Assembly (NCBI GenBank): GCA_944323745.1
Contig: CALUTQ010000001.1
Coordinates: 796,863-860,862, forward strand
From: Candidatus Avelusimicrobium pullarium
GTDB lineage: Bacteria; Elusimicrobiota; Elusimicrobia; Elusimicrobiales; Elusimicrobiaceae
Direction of reading: 5' to 3'
DNA: 64,000 bases
Shown: positions 16,514 through 24,151 of the stretch, piece by piece
How the letters are laid out: every line of letters starts with the position of its first letter
Numbering within the stretch: the first letter of the stretch is position 1
Position numbers and translations under genes: made by a program
The notes under the pieces: generated by a model
Seen by the model: the letters and a program-made list of their open reading frames with translations, nothing else
What the model was told of the DNA's origin: nothing
The model's database searches: none

Positions 16514-16803
16514 TTGCTCTTTTTTAGATGGTCCAAGGCCTCTAAGAATTTCAAGATATTATTACGCAAGGCCGTTTTTGTTTTGCTATCTATTTGTATA
16601 TTTTCAGAAAAAAACAAAATAGCAGACTCTGTTGTATGAAACACAGTGGCATACTTGCGGATAATGTCTAAGGAAGGATTTTTTTTGCCTGATTCAATTT
16701 CGGATAAATAGCCAATTGAAACTTTCATTTCTTTGGCTAATTCCGATAGGCTCATATCATTAAAAACACGAATAAGGCGCAAGGCTTTATTTAATTTATT
16801 CAT
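16510..16803 (-). CDS. XRE-family HTH protein of the retron
   Basis: A 97-aa protein whose residues 3-60 are a Cro/CI-type helix-turn-helix (LIRVFNDMSLSELAKEMKVS followed by IGYLSEIESGKKNPS). The C-terminal 35 residues form a short helical extension. It lies between the retron RNA and the RT: its start codon is only 11 bases past the a2 repeat, and its stop overlaps the RT start by 4 bases. HTH proteins of this size are known retron partners, where they act as the accessory effector or regulator. No separate toxin gene is visible, so this protein may itself be the effector. Confidence 0.88.
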   Translation of the reverse strand: MNKLNKALRLIRVFNDMSLSELAKEMKVSIGYLSEIESGKKNPSLDIIRKYATVFHTTESAILFFSENIQIDSKTKTALRNNILKFLEALDHLKKSK

Positions 16804-16813
16804 ACGATTAATC

Positions 16814-17057
16814 TAGGATATTGCATTGTCTATTTTTTACAGTACCATTCAATAAACGTTAATATAACTCTTATTGTTAGCCGCCAAAATGCGGGGTTGC
16901 AAAGAATAGCCTTCACATATTTATTCAACTTCAATGATGTCTTTTTCCTTCTTGACATATATACACTCCTTTAACCACCTAAATTTGTCTTTTAAAGACC
17001 AGTGGTTGTTCTCCCTATGAGTGTATCGGTCCTATGCAAATTCAATGCAATATCCTA
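16814..17057 (-). ncRNA. Retron msr-msd RNA flanked by perfect 15-bp a1/a2 repeats
   Basis: On the minus strand a1 (17057-17043) and a2 (16828-16814) are a perfect 15-base inverted repeat (TAGGATATTGCATTG and its complement), the hallmark of a retron RNA. After a1 comes a three-tier hairpin: ATACACTC (17026-17019) with GAGTGTAT (16968-16961), AACCAC with GTGGTT, and GTCTTT with AAAGAC. A small ATGTC/GACAT hairpin follows. Then comes a long imperfect stem from about 16927 to 16846 (outer AATAAA/TTTATT, inner CCGC-ATTTTG-GCGG), the likely msd template. The branching G is not certain; one candidate is the last base of a1. The RNA is directly upstream of the XRE and RT genes. Confidence 0.85.
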
Positions 17058-17094
17058 AAGAGTTCTCCCCATAAACAGATAGAATATGAATAAT

Positions 17095-17123
17095 TACATA
17101 CTCCCTATTTATGAAAAGTTCAA
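17095..17123 (-). promoter_or_regulatory. Candidate retron promoter
   Basis: On the minus strand TTGAAC (17123-17118), a 17-base spacer and TATGTA (17100-17095) form a plausible sigma-70 promoter. Transcription would begin about 30 bases before the a1 repeat. Confidence 0.5.
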
Positions 17124-17149
17124 GCGCAAACTTATTATAGCCTTCTGGT

Positions 17150-17295
17150 GTTATGCTAGAGGTCTCGGTTGCGCATTTACATGCGTGCAACGCATTGCAT
17201 AACGGACGGAGTGCTTTGTGCGCTCGAAAGGGTTGCTCCTTCTTTCAAAGAGCCGAGCTAAACTTCAGCTCACGACATTATGGGAGAGGTAGACC
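17150..17295. other. Unassigned highly structured segment, possible ncRNA
   Basis: Several paired elements occur in 146 bases: GTTATGC (17150-17156) with GCATAAC (17197-17203) enclosing TTGC-GCAT/ATGC-GCAA, GGTCT (17161-17165) with AGACC (17291-17295), a GAGTGC/GCGCTC hairpin, and GAGCT/AGCTC around 17250-17268. No reading frame explains it. It lies between the retron promoter and hipB. Strand and function are unknown; a second small RNA or a recombination site are both possible. Confidence 0.4.
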
Positions 17296-17474
17296 TTTCA
17301 GTTGAACATATATATGATACAAAATAAATAATTTCTCTGCAAGCGAATTTTTTTCGCTAGTTTGAAATATAATTTTAGATTTTCCCCAAGCAATTTCCAA
17401 AATGATTCTTCACTTTAATATAGAAGCCCTGTATGGTTATTTCATTTTAACCTCTCTTGCCAGTCTTTTAGGTC

Positions 17475-17507
17475 TTGAAAATCATTAATACATAATATAT
17501 TATATGT
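17475..17507 (+). promoter_or_regulatory. hipBA promoter with overlapping operator-like palindrome
   Basis: TTGAAA (17475-17480), a 17-base spacer and TATTAT (17498-17503) precede the hipB ATG by seven bases, which would give a leaderless message. The -10 lies inside an AT-rich near-palindrome (17490-17507), suited to autorepression by HipB. Confidence 0.6.
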
Positions 17508-17510
17508 TAT

Positions 17511-17858
17511 ATGGATGACAACAATTTAACAAACAATATATTAGTTTCTAATTTAATAGAAGATTTCAATCCTCAGGCCTTAGCAGAAGGGATTGCTAAG
17601 CGCGTACGGGCCAGACGGCTGGAACTAAACCTTACGCAACAGGCTCTTGCCAAGCGCTCCGGGGTTAGTTTGGGTTCTTTACAACGCTTTGAAAACCAAG
17701 CGGAAATATCCCTTAAATCGCTTTTGAAACTGGCAGTAGCGCTGAATGCTACGGCTGAGTTTAAGCAGTTGTTTAGCATGGTTAATTATCAACACATTGA
17801 CGAAGTAATTGATAGCCAACGACACAAAACCCGCCAAAGGGGGCGCAAAAATGATTAA
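17511..17858 (+). CDS. hipB: HipB-like XRE antitoxin
   Basis: A 115-aa protein with a central XRE helix-turn-helix (RRLELNLTQQALAKRSGVSL and the following GSLQRFENQAEISLKSLLKL). HipB dimers bind operator DNA, hold HipA inactive and repress the operon. The C-terminal 25 residues are basic and probably flexible. The hipA ATG lies inside the last codons (8-base overlap), so the two are translationally coupled. No ribosome binding site precedes the ATG; the promoter -10 is 7 bases away, so the mRNA is probably leaderless. Assignment rests on the HTH plus the linked HipA. Confidence 0.88.
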   Translation: MDDNNLTNNILVSNLIEDFNPQALAEGIAKRVRARRLELNLTQQALAKRSGVSLGSLQRFENQAEISLKSLLKLAVALNATAEFKQLFSMVNYQHIDEVIDSQRHKTRQRGRKND

Positions 17859-18927
17859 ACCCGTTCAATCTTTACAGGTATTTTATAATGAGCAATTAGT
17901 CGGCACATTAGCCTTGCGCCGGGATAACTTATGCGCTTTTGAATATAGTGCCCAGTGGCTGGAAGAAGGCTTTTCTATTTCTCCCTTGCTGCTTCCGCTC
18001 AAACCGGGTGTTTTTACCAGCAAATGGGACCCTTTTGACGGTTTATTTGGGGTGTTTAATGACAGTTTACCAGACGGTTGGGGACGCCTGCTAATAGACA
18101 GGCTCCTACGCCAGCAGGGGATTAATCCGGCTACTTTATCACCCTTAGATTGGCTTTGTATCGTGGGGCCTAAAACGATGGGGGCTCTTACCTATCAACC
18201 CACACACCCCATCGGGCAAGATGACCAAGATAAAACGCTTGCTTACCTAGAACAAGAAACCCAAAAAGTATTACACGATGAACCTACTAAAGACCTATCT
18301 TTACTTGCGGCCAAGGGTGGCAGTTCCGGCGGGGCCCGCCCCAAGGTCTTGCTTACTATTGACGGGGAAGAATGGCTGATTAAATTCCGTAATACCCAAG
18401 ATCCGGCCAATATAGGCGAAATAGAGTATAAATACTCTCAACTGGCGCGTAAAGCGGGGCTTATTATGCCTGAAACACGCTTATTTGACGGCAAGTATTT
18501 TGGGGTAAAACGCTTTGACAGGCAAGGCAACAAGCGTATCCATATGCATACAGCGGCCGGCCTGCTCCAGGCGGATTTCCGCATTCCGTCACTGGACTAT
18601 AAAACTTTGATTGAAACGACCCTGTTTTTAACACGAGATGTGCAGGAAGCGGAAAAAATGTTCCGCCTAATGGTATTTAACGTAATTGGGCAGAATAAAG
18701 ACGACCACGCCAAAAATTTCTCATTTGTATATGAAAATAATCGTTGGCAGGTGTCTCCGGCGTACGATTTAGTGCCGTCTGAAGGTTTTAACGGCCAGCA
18801 TACCACCACGGTACTGGGCCAGGGGCTGCCGACCGAAGCCGATATGCTGGAATTGGCCAAACAAACGGGTTTAGACCGTAAGCACGCCGTGCAAATTATT
18901 GAACAGGTAAAAAGTGCCTTTGAGTAA
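17851..18927 (+). CDS. hipA: HipA-like serine/threonine kinase toxin
   Basis: A 358-aa HipA-family kinase. The N-terminal HipA_N domain includes FGVFNDSLPDGWG (66-78). The Gly-rich, autophosphorylation-type loop is GGSSGGARPK (155-164 region). The catalytic DDHAKN motif is at about 284-289, and the metal-binding Asp of SPAYDL is at 306. E. coli HipA phosphorylates glutamyl-tRNA synthetase and induces persistence; other members have other targets, so the substrate here is unknown. It is about 80 residues shorter than E. coli HipA but all motifs are present. It is the last gene before the tRNA-fragment end of the island, a common location for element-stabilising toxin-antitoxin systems. Confidence 0.92.
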   Translation: MIKPVQSLQVFYNEQLVGTLALRRDNLCAFEYSAQWLEEGFSISPLLLPLKPGVFTSKWDPFDGLFGVFNDSLPDGWGRLLIDRLLRQQGINPATLSPLDWLCIVGPKTMGALTYQPTHPIGQDDQDKTLAYLEQETQKVLHDEPTKDLSLLAAKGGSSGGARPKVLLTIDGEEWLIKFRNTQDPANIGEIEYKYSQLARKAGLIMPETRLFDGKYFGVKRFDRQGNKRIHMHTAAGLLQADFRIPSLDYKTLIETTLFLTRDVQEAEKMFRLMVFNVIGQNKDDHAKNFSFVYENNRWQVSPAYDLVPSEGFNGQHTTTVLGQGLPTEADMLELAKQTGLDRKHAVQIIEQVKSAFE

Positions 18928-19074
18928 GGGTAAAGAAGCCCAAAAACGGGCCTTTTAGGAAAAATGGACACTTTTTGGACACTTAGCCCTGGCAGGCGAA
19001 TTTTGAAAAGATGTTTTACGACGAGGAACGGCTGTCTGAGTAATAAATTGTCGTCAGCCTGCGGAGCTGAAGAT

Positions 19075-19102
19075 ACAAGTTCGATTCCTGTTGGGCGCAC
19101 CA
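19075..19102 (+). other. tRNA 3'-end fragment, probable attachment-site scar (attR)
   Basis: The sequence has the T-loop TTCGATT (19080-19086) in a 5-bp T-arm with one mismatch, then a 7-base acceptor strand TGGGCGC, discriminator A and CCA at 19100-19102. No matching 5' half (GCGCCCA and a D-arm) occurs upstream, so this is not a complete tRNA gene. A tyrosine integrase lies in the same island, and such enzymes commonly use tRNA 3' ends. The best reading is the distal attachment site, with the intact tRNA outside the window. Confidence 0.7.
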
Positions 19103-19312
19103 TATAAACCACGCGAAAGCGTGGTTTTTTGTGCGCAAAAAGGACGAACTTGTCCGCCGTAGCCTTACAAAACGGCGTTGGGCGCACCATATAAACCACG
19201 CGAAAGCATATTTTTGTGCGCAAAAAGGACGAACTTGTCCGCCGTACTCGTACAAAACGGCGTTGGGCGCACCATATAAACCACGCGAAAACATATTTTT
19301 GTGCGCAAAAAG
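19090..19312 (+). repeat. Three direct repeats of about 85 bp built on the tRNA 3' end
   Basis: Copies begin at 19090, 19177 and 19262 (periods 87 and 85), the third being partial. Each starts with GTTGGGCGCACCATATAAAC, i.e. the tRNA acceptor end plus its downstream terminator region, and continues to TGTGCGCAAAAAG. The first two also share GGACGAACTTGTCCGCCGTA. Only the first copy keeps a perfect terminator stem. Stacked integration/excision scars or tandem duplication of the attachment region could create this. Confidence 0.85.
19106..19130 (+). terminator. Rho-independent terminator of the tRNA locus
   Basis: ACCACGC (19108-19114), a GAAA tetraloop and GCGTGGT (19119-19125) followed by T residues make a classic terminator just past the CCA. 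The equivalent stems in the second and third repeat copies are broken by mutation. Confidence 0.88.
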
Positions 19313-19657
19313 CCGGCTTAAGTGCCATCATTTCGTTCTGGACTGTCGGACAACTTACGCCGTTGGGCTAATGTCTGGCACGGTGCCAAAGACAGTTTTA
19401 CAGGGTTTTATTTACCGGTGAACAAACGTCCTGCGCCACGGAGCATACAAGTTAAAGAAGCTTGTTTCTTGCCCGAGTGTTTCAAAACTTTTCAGACTTT
19501 TTTCCTGTTACAAAAAAGAGGCAAACGTATAATACGCAATAAGTTGCAAAGCGGCATAACGCCGACCCGCCATATATGCAGCCAAAAAACCTTGCATCCG
19601 TTAAATTCGGCAAGAAAAAACCAAAGAGATCTGTCCGTGCGCCGTATGCCTGCCCTG
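19313..19657. other. Intergenic stretch with no supported gene
   Basis: About 345 bases between the direct repeats and the TPR membrane protein gene. Open frames here have no recognisable product or ribosome binding site. A short echo of the repeat (ACTTACGCCGTTGGGCT near 19350) suggests a decayed fourth copy. Confidence 0.5.
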
Positions 19658-21238
19658 TTACGAAAATATTTTTTTAAAGAGCTGAAAGCGCCCGAAAAGC
19701 GGGTCGTTGGCTTCTTTTGTAATTATAGGCAGGAGAGCATTGGCTTCTGTGCACTCTAAATTTATCAGGGTCCTGTCCCAATCTACATCATCTTTAAACT
19801 GCTTGTTGTTTTTGCTATAGCCTAATTTTTTGTAAAGCTCCTTTAAATTGCACACATACACTTCCGGCTTGCCCCAAGCACTGGTAACCGCTTTTCGGGC
19901 GTCTTTCAAAGCCGCTTTGTAATTGCCCAGTTTTTTGTAGATTTCGCTGCGGTTGTGGTAGAGCACGGATAACTTTTCGGAGTTTTCCTTATATTTTATG
20001 GCGTGGTTTAACATACGCAGGGCTTCATTATAGTTTTTTTCTTCAAAATAAATGATGCCCAAGTTGTTATAAGCATCGGCGTCCTGATAATAGGTGGAGA
20101 GTACGTAGGGCTCTAAAATCTTTTTGGCGGCCTGTAAATTATTCTTGGCAATCAAACGCATTGCGTCCACCGGCGGATAGGGAGCGCGGCAAAACAACCC
20201 GCAAAACAGCCCCAAAAATATCGTAAGCGTTATGGCGGTGTTTTTAAGGGGAAATTTCGGGCGTATGTAATCATACTGCTTAAAATCGGCCCGATGATAC
20301 TGCGTCTCCAGCAGATTTTTGATTTCGTCAAAATGAGTCACAATATCATTCACGTCATCAAGACCGGCCAATAAATCACGCAGTTGTACGCGCACCCCTT
20401 CATTCTGCCAGCCGAAAACATACACCCATTGAATTTTGTGTTCACTGTTCACGCCGACTATCGCGTTGACCGTGTTGCGTTTGCCGTTTTTCCAATGTCG
20501 CCGCCAATAGTCGGCGACGGAGGTGGGGGTGTTTTCCAGCAAAATAAAGTTAAGTTTAATTTGTTTGGTGCGGAACCAGCAGTTGTAATCTTCCGTCACT
20601 TTTTCCAAGGCGTCTACATCGGCGCCTTTTAACCGGCCGTATATTTCTATTTGGGCATAGTCCATCAGACGATATTTTTTTACGTCTTCTTCGCTTACAT
20701 CTTCCGTTTGAAACACATTGGGCGCGCGCAGGGTGGGGTTGTCGTATTCTTTTTTAATGTAGCGGTAACAGGCCGTTTCATAGGTGCCGGGCCAAACGGT
20801 ATAATAACAGGTGCCGGGGTCAATGACGGTTCCTTTGGCTTCCCAATCGTGGTCGGCGTTGGCTTCGTGTTCATTGCCAAAAGCTTGTACGTAGCGGTTA
20901 TACGTGGTGCGCGAAATGCGCAGCCCCCTTCTGCCTTCGGCTACCGTTACCTCCCATTCTTCCGGATGGCAGACGGTTTCATACGTCACTTTTTTGGTGT
21001 CTTTATCCTCGTGGCGGATACGTTCCGTCCACTCCGTAAAGTAGCACGCCTCCCGCACATAGGTGCCGATATATTCTTCGTCAAGACTTTTGCTTATGTC
21101 TTCAGAATAGAACAGGCCTATAATCAGCCACGCCCCAAGCGAGCCCATCACCAGCCCGAAAATGCCCAACGGCTGGCACCCTATCAGACGGGGGATGATT
21201 ATAAGCAAAGCCAACGCGTATAAATACGAGATGAACAT
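19658..21238 (-). CDS. Membrane protein with C-terminal TPR repeats
   Basis: This 526-aa protein has two N-terminal membrane segments (about 1-20 and 25-45) and a long soluble region with Cys-Tyr rich segments (about 50-340) that I do not recognise. A third membrane segment lies near 345-365, and a TPR array follows at about 375-480 (LGIIYFEEKNYNEALRMLNH and YHNRSEIYKKLGNYKAALKD are typical TPR helices). Its ATG overlaps the stop of the upstream LemA-like gene by one base (TGATG), so the pair is coupled. The likely place is the inner membrane with the TPR domain as a protein-binding platform. Function unknown. Confidence 0.8.
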   Translation of the reverse strand: MFISYLYALALLIIIPRLIGCQPLGIFGLVMGSLGAWLIIGLFYSEDISKSLDEEYIGTYVREACYFTEWTERIRHEDKDTKKVTYETVCHPEEWEVTVAEGRRGLRISRTTYNRYVQAFGNEHEANADHDWEAKGTVIDPGTCYYTVWPGTYETACYRYIKKEYDNPTLRAPNVFQTEDVSEEDVKKYRLMDYAQIEIYGRLKGADVDALEKVTEDYNCWFRTKQIKLNFILLENTPTSVADYWRRHWKNGKRNTVNAIVGVNSEHKIQWVYVFGWQNEGVRVQLRDLLAGLDDVNDIVTHFDEIKNLLETQYHRADFKQYDYIRPKFPLKNTAITLTIFLGLFCGLFCRAPYPPVDAMRLIAKNNLQAAKKILEPYVLSTYYQDADAYNNLGIIYFEEKNYNEALRMLNHAIKYKENSEKLSVLYHNRSEIYKKLGNYKAALKDARKAVTSAWGKPEVYVCNLKELYKKLGYSKNNKQFKDDVDWDRTLINLECTEANALLPIITKEANDPLFGRFQLFKKIFS

Positions 21239-21735
21239 CAGATATTCTCCTTGCCGGAAGCGTAGACATTTTCGGTGTAGTCGGATGTAATGACGGTAAT
21301 TTTGACATCTTCTGCATATGGCAGCACCAGGCAGGCGGGTATGCTGTGTATAAAGGTGCTGTGCTCTTTTTGGCGGGCCACCAACAGACGCTGCTGGGCA
21401 AAAAATTCCTGTCGGTTTGCTTCAATGGCGGTGGCCAGCTGGCGCAGTACGGACGAGTCCAGCGGGGGGTTTTGCTCCATAATAAACGCTATGTCCCGGC
21501 CCTGATAACGTCCGGCAATCAGTTTGGGGTAAATTTCTTTAAACGTTTCCAAATACGTGTCGGAAACGTGGGTGATTTGTTTAATCACTTTCCACATTTT
21601 GTCAAAGTTGGCTTCACAAACCTCCTGCTGGGCCCGCACCAAATTGCGCAGGCGCAGTTCCGTATTGTGTGCAGAAATAAAATAGCCAATAATTACGATG
21701 CCGATTAACAGCAAAATAAATACTCCGGCGGTCAT
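21238..21735 (-). CDS. LemA-family membrane protein
   Basis: A 165-aa protein starting at an ATG five to six bases after AAAGGAG. It has a single N-terminal membrane helix (FILLLIGIVIIGYFISAHN) followed by a helical domain with the LemA-type pattern LRNLVRAQQEVCEANFDKMW and further long helices. LemA proteins expose a helical bundle outside the inner membrane and have no well-defined biochemical role. It is translationally coupled to the TPR membrane protein, which suggests the two work together. Confidence 0.7.
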   Translation of the reverse strand: MTAGVFILLLIGIVIIGYFISAHNTELRLRNLVRAQQEVCEANFDKMWKVIKQITHVSDTYLETFKEIYPKLIAGRYQGRDIAFIMEQNPPLDSSVLRQLATAIEANRQEFFAQQRLLVARQKEHSTFIHSIPACLVLPYAEDVKITVITSDYTENVYASGKENI

Positions 21736-22015
21736 AGTTTTCTCCTTTGTTTTCCGTGCTGTTTCCCTGCGAAGCGGCCCGCAGGTGCAGCTTTTTGTTT
21801 TTTGTCCTATGCGTTGTGCGCAAAGCAATAACTGTTTTTATTTTTTGCAAGAGGCATATGACGCTTAACGATGTATGCAGAGCCGATGAGGGAAAGGAAT
21901 AATTTTTGGAAAAACGGAAGCGTGTGCTTGCGGCATATCCCTTTTGCGGCTTTGCTTTTTTTCGTCTGAATTTTACTTCTTTGCGGCGGCGTAAACGGCC
22001 GTCTTTTGTGTTGTG

Positions 22016-22528
22016 TTATTTGGGCATCACCCCCAAAAATTGTTTAATGTGCAAATGCGGCCGCATTAAGCAAACGGTTCGCTGGTTGTATTGCAGCACA
22101 TTGCCAATAGAGTAGGTTTCCTGCACGGGGTAGAAAATGCCTTGCCAGTCCTTTTGTTCAAACAGGGCTTGGGCCCGGTCCGTATAGGTTTCCATCAAAT
22201 TGTCCCACAGGCAATTGTCCAGCGCCGTTACCGTCAGCAGGCGAATCAGCAAAAACAGCTGCACATTGTTTAAATTATTCAGCTTGGCAAATAAAGCCAG
22301 GGCTAAATGCTGGCTGTCGGGATGGCGCAAATTGGCGCAAATATTTTCAAAATACGCTTTGTAGCCGTTTGTGTAAAACGGCCCGCGCTCCAAATTAACC
22401 CACCGGCTGCACGCTTGGAATAACTCCTGCGTGGTGCTATAGCCTTTTACGGGCAGGCGGCTTAAAACGGCCCGCCGTTGTTTTTCCATTTGGTCAAAAA
22501 ATTGCACTAATTGCAAATAAGCGTTCAT
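22016..22528 (-). CDS. Helical partner protein, paralogous to the N-terminus of the ClpX-like ATPase
   Basis: A 170-aa helical protein of unknown function. It aligns by eye with the N-terminal 130 residues of the upstream ATPase. Both have a KGY motif, then an LF/LIEQ...RW helix, a FE/FKEICAxL segment, and a LNN.QLFLLI versus LNNTEMFLLL core. It begins nine bases after the ATPase stop with an AGGAGAGG ribosome binding site, so the two are co-transcribed. It may be a duplicated adaptor or regulatory domain that competes with or assembles onto the ATPase. Confidence 0.7.
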   Translation of the reverse strand: MNAYLQLVQFFDQMEKQRRAVLSRLPVKGYSTTQELFQACSRWVNLERGPFYTNGYKAYFENICANLRHPDSQHLALALFAKLNNLNNVQLFLLIRLLTVTALDNCLWDNLMETYTDRAQALFEQKDWQGIFYPVQETYSIGNVLQYNQRTVCLMRPHLHIKQFLGVMPK

Positions 22529-22537
22529 CGTCCTCTC

Positions 22538-23908
22538 CTATAAACATATTTTTACGGGTTGCCGCAAAAATTCTTCCTGAAACAGCCTCCCCACTTGCTG
22601 TTGCAGGCCGCGCGCACCTAAGCGGCGTTCGTAGGCTTGATTTACCATTTCTTCCACCGTTTCCGGCCGTATAGCGGCGGGCGTATGCAGGAGCCTTTTG
22701 TATTGGCTGATCGGCCCGTTGTGGGGGTTGAGCAAAATACGCCGCAGGTCTTCTTTGCCAAGCGGGTGCAACTGCACAAAATACGCAAAGCGGCCTATAA
22801 ATTCCGGCAGCATACCGTAGCCGATGTAATCGTCGGCCGACAAGGTTTTTTGGCAAAAGACGGTGCCTTGGGTAAAGCCGACGGCTTTGTCCCCGTGTTT
22901 GGCGTGCAAATTTTCAAAAGCGCCGCCGGCCACAAAGAGCACTTGGGAAATATCCCACTCGTCTGTTTTGTGCGAAAAGGGATCTTCGCTGATAAAATGT
23001 TGGCTTTCTATCATACGCAAAAGTTCCGCCTGTACATTGCACGAAGAAACGCCCCAGCGTTCGCTTCCTTCACGCAGTTTGTCAATTTCGTCAATAAACA
23101 CGATGGAAAGCGGCAGCTTTTTGTTTTTTGCCAACGCCTGCAGCGGCTGCAAAATATTGCCTATGTTCATACCGCTATAACCCGTCTGCGTGTATTGCGA
23201 AGCATCAGCGTGGACGAACGGAATTTTTAAAATACGCGCCAGACATTGGCATAAGTACGTTTTGCCGCAGCCCGTCGGCCCGCTGATAAAAATGTTGTTT
23301 TTAGCATACGGGACGTCTTTGGCTTGGCTGCATTTGGCTAAATGTTCAAAGACGCCGGCCACCAACTGCTTTTTGGCATCTTCCTGCCCGATGACGTATT
23401 TGTTCAGTTCCGCCAGCACGCGTTGCGGCGCAAAGGTGCGGCGTGTTTTGCGGGAAGAAACTGACGCAGGGGGGGCTAAAAGCGGGTTGCGTTTAATGTC
23501 CACAATGCCGGCCGAAAACGACAAAATTCGTTTGTTAAACAGAATGCTTTTGCCGTCAAAAATAGTTTCTAAAGCTTCTTTGCTTGAGGCAAACGTTTGC
23601 GCCGTTTGCAGCAGGGCGGTTGCCTTGCACGTAGAAGGCGTAATCACCCGCAATAACTGGGAGGTGCCCAAAAACAGAAGCAGAAACATCTCTGTATTGT
23701 TTAATTTGTATTGTTTTACCAAGCCGGCCATCGGTATTTTTTGGGCGTTGGACTTTTGTAAACGCGCGCAGATTTCTTTAAACAGCTCCACACATTCCGC
23801 CTGCCGTATGGCCACGCCGCATTTGGCGTGCCAGCGTGTTAACTGTTCAATCAGCTCCGTACGGGAAGCGTATCCCTTTATCGTTTTTGATTTCGTTGTT
23901 CCTTCCAT
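22538..23908 (-). CDS. ClpX-like AAA+ ATPase with a non-ClpX N-terminal domain
   Basis: A 456-aa protein; I chose ATG 23908, preceded by GAGGAAG. Residues 1 to about 150 are a helical domain unlike the ClpX zinc finger. The rest is a ClpX/HslU-type AAA+ module: a Walker A GPTGCGKT, the pore-side sequence ASQYTQTGYSGMNIGNIL, a Walker B IVFIDEIDK, and a C-terminal sensor-2-like RRLGARGLQQQVGRLF. ClpX unfolds substrates for ClpP; no obvious IGF-type ClpP-binding loop is apparent, so it may act as a stand-alone remodeller. A SAM-I riboswitch and terminators lie upstream on the same strand, and a WYL regulator is next door. Confidence 0.85.
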   Translation of the reverse strand: MEGTTKSKTIKGYASRTELIEQLTRWHAKCGVAIRQAECVELFKEICARLQKSNAQKIPMAGLVKQYKLNNTEMFLLLFLGTSQLLRVITPSTCKATALLQTAQTFASSKEALETIFDGKSILFNKRILSFSAGIVDIKRNPLLAPPASVSSRKTRRTFAPQRVLAELNKYVIGQEDAKKQLVAGVFEHLAKCSQAKDVPYAKNNIFISGPTGCGKTYLCQCLARILKIPFVHADASQYTQTGYSGMNIGNILQPLQALAKNKKLPLSIVFIDEIDKLREGSERWGVSSCNVQAELLRMIESQHFISEDPFSHKTDEWDISQVLFVAGGAFENLHAKHGDKAVGFTQGTVFCQKTLSADDYIGYGMLPEFIGRFAYFVQLHPLGKEDLRRILLNPHNGPISQYKRLLHTPAAIRPETVEEMVNQAYERRLGARGLQQQVGRLFQEEFLRQPVKICL

Positions 23909-24056
23909 ATGTCTTCCTCTTATGCACCGTGATAAATATTCCAATCGTTATAGTCTAACGTCTTTTTTTCACGCTCCCGTTCGTCTGTAAAGCTACCCCT
24001 ACGCGGCAGTCGGGAAAAACGTGTTTCTGTTTCAGGCGGTATTGTTTCTTGGACAT

Positions 24057-24092
24057 AAAAAAACCTCTCTTGCGCTGTGCCCATCAGAGAGG
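24057..24092 (-). terminator. Second terminator-like hairpin downstream of the riboswitch
   Basis: CCTCTCT and AGAGAGG (plus-strand 24064-24070 and 24086-24092) form a perfect 7-bp stem followed on the minus strand by seven T residues. The AGAGAGG arm could also serve as a ribosome binding site for an ATG at 24056, so this hairpin could act at transcription or translation level. Confidence 0.75.
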
Positions 24093-24095
24093 TGG

Positions 24096-24127
24096 TAAAA
24101 AAGAACCCATCGTCTCCAATGGGTTCT
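24096..24127 (-). terminator. Riboswitch expression-platform terminator
   Basis: AGAACCCAT and ATGGGTTCT (24102-24110 and 24119-24127 on the plus strand) form a perfect 9-bp stem with an 8-nt loop, followed on the minus strand by six T residues. It lies 25 bases past the SAM aptamer. The GATGGGG stretch just past the aptamer (about 24146-24152) could pair with its CCCAT arm as an antiterminator. Confidence 0.88.
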
Positions 24128-24151
24128 ACATAAAACGGTTGCAGTCCCCAT

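Noticed and set aside
17150-17203. Integron attC site from the GTTATGC/GCATAAC pair
   Set aside because: The arms are in the wrong order (an attC ends in GTTRRRY and begins with RYYYAAC) and there is no integron integrase or cassette array.
19030-19102. A complete tRNA gene ending at the CCA
   Set aside because: The T-arm and acceptor end are good, but there is no complementary 5' acceptor strand, D-arm or anticodon arm upstream. It is only a 3' fragment.
19090-19312. CRISPR-like array
   Set aside because: The repeats are about 85 bp, directly adjacent and almost identical throughout, with no unique spacers and no cas genes.
18597-19331. Long minus-strand frames over hipA end and the tRNA-end repeats
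   Set aside because: The repeated peptide (VRPT..FCK style) comes from reading the DNA repeats backwards; there is no start signal or known domain.
20695-20880. Alternative small proteins inside the TPR membrane protein gene
   Set aside because: They are same-strand shadow frames of a gene with clear TPR repeats.
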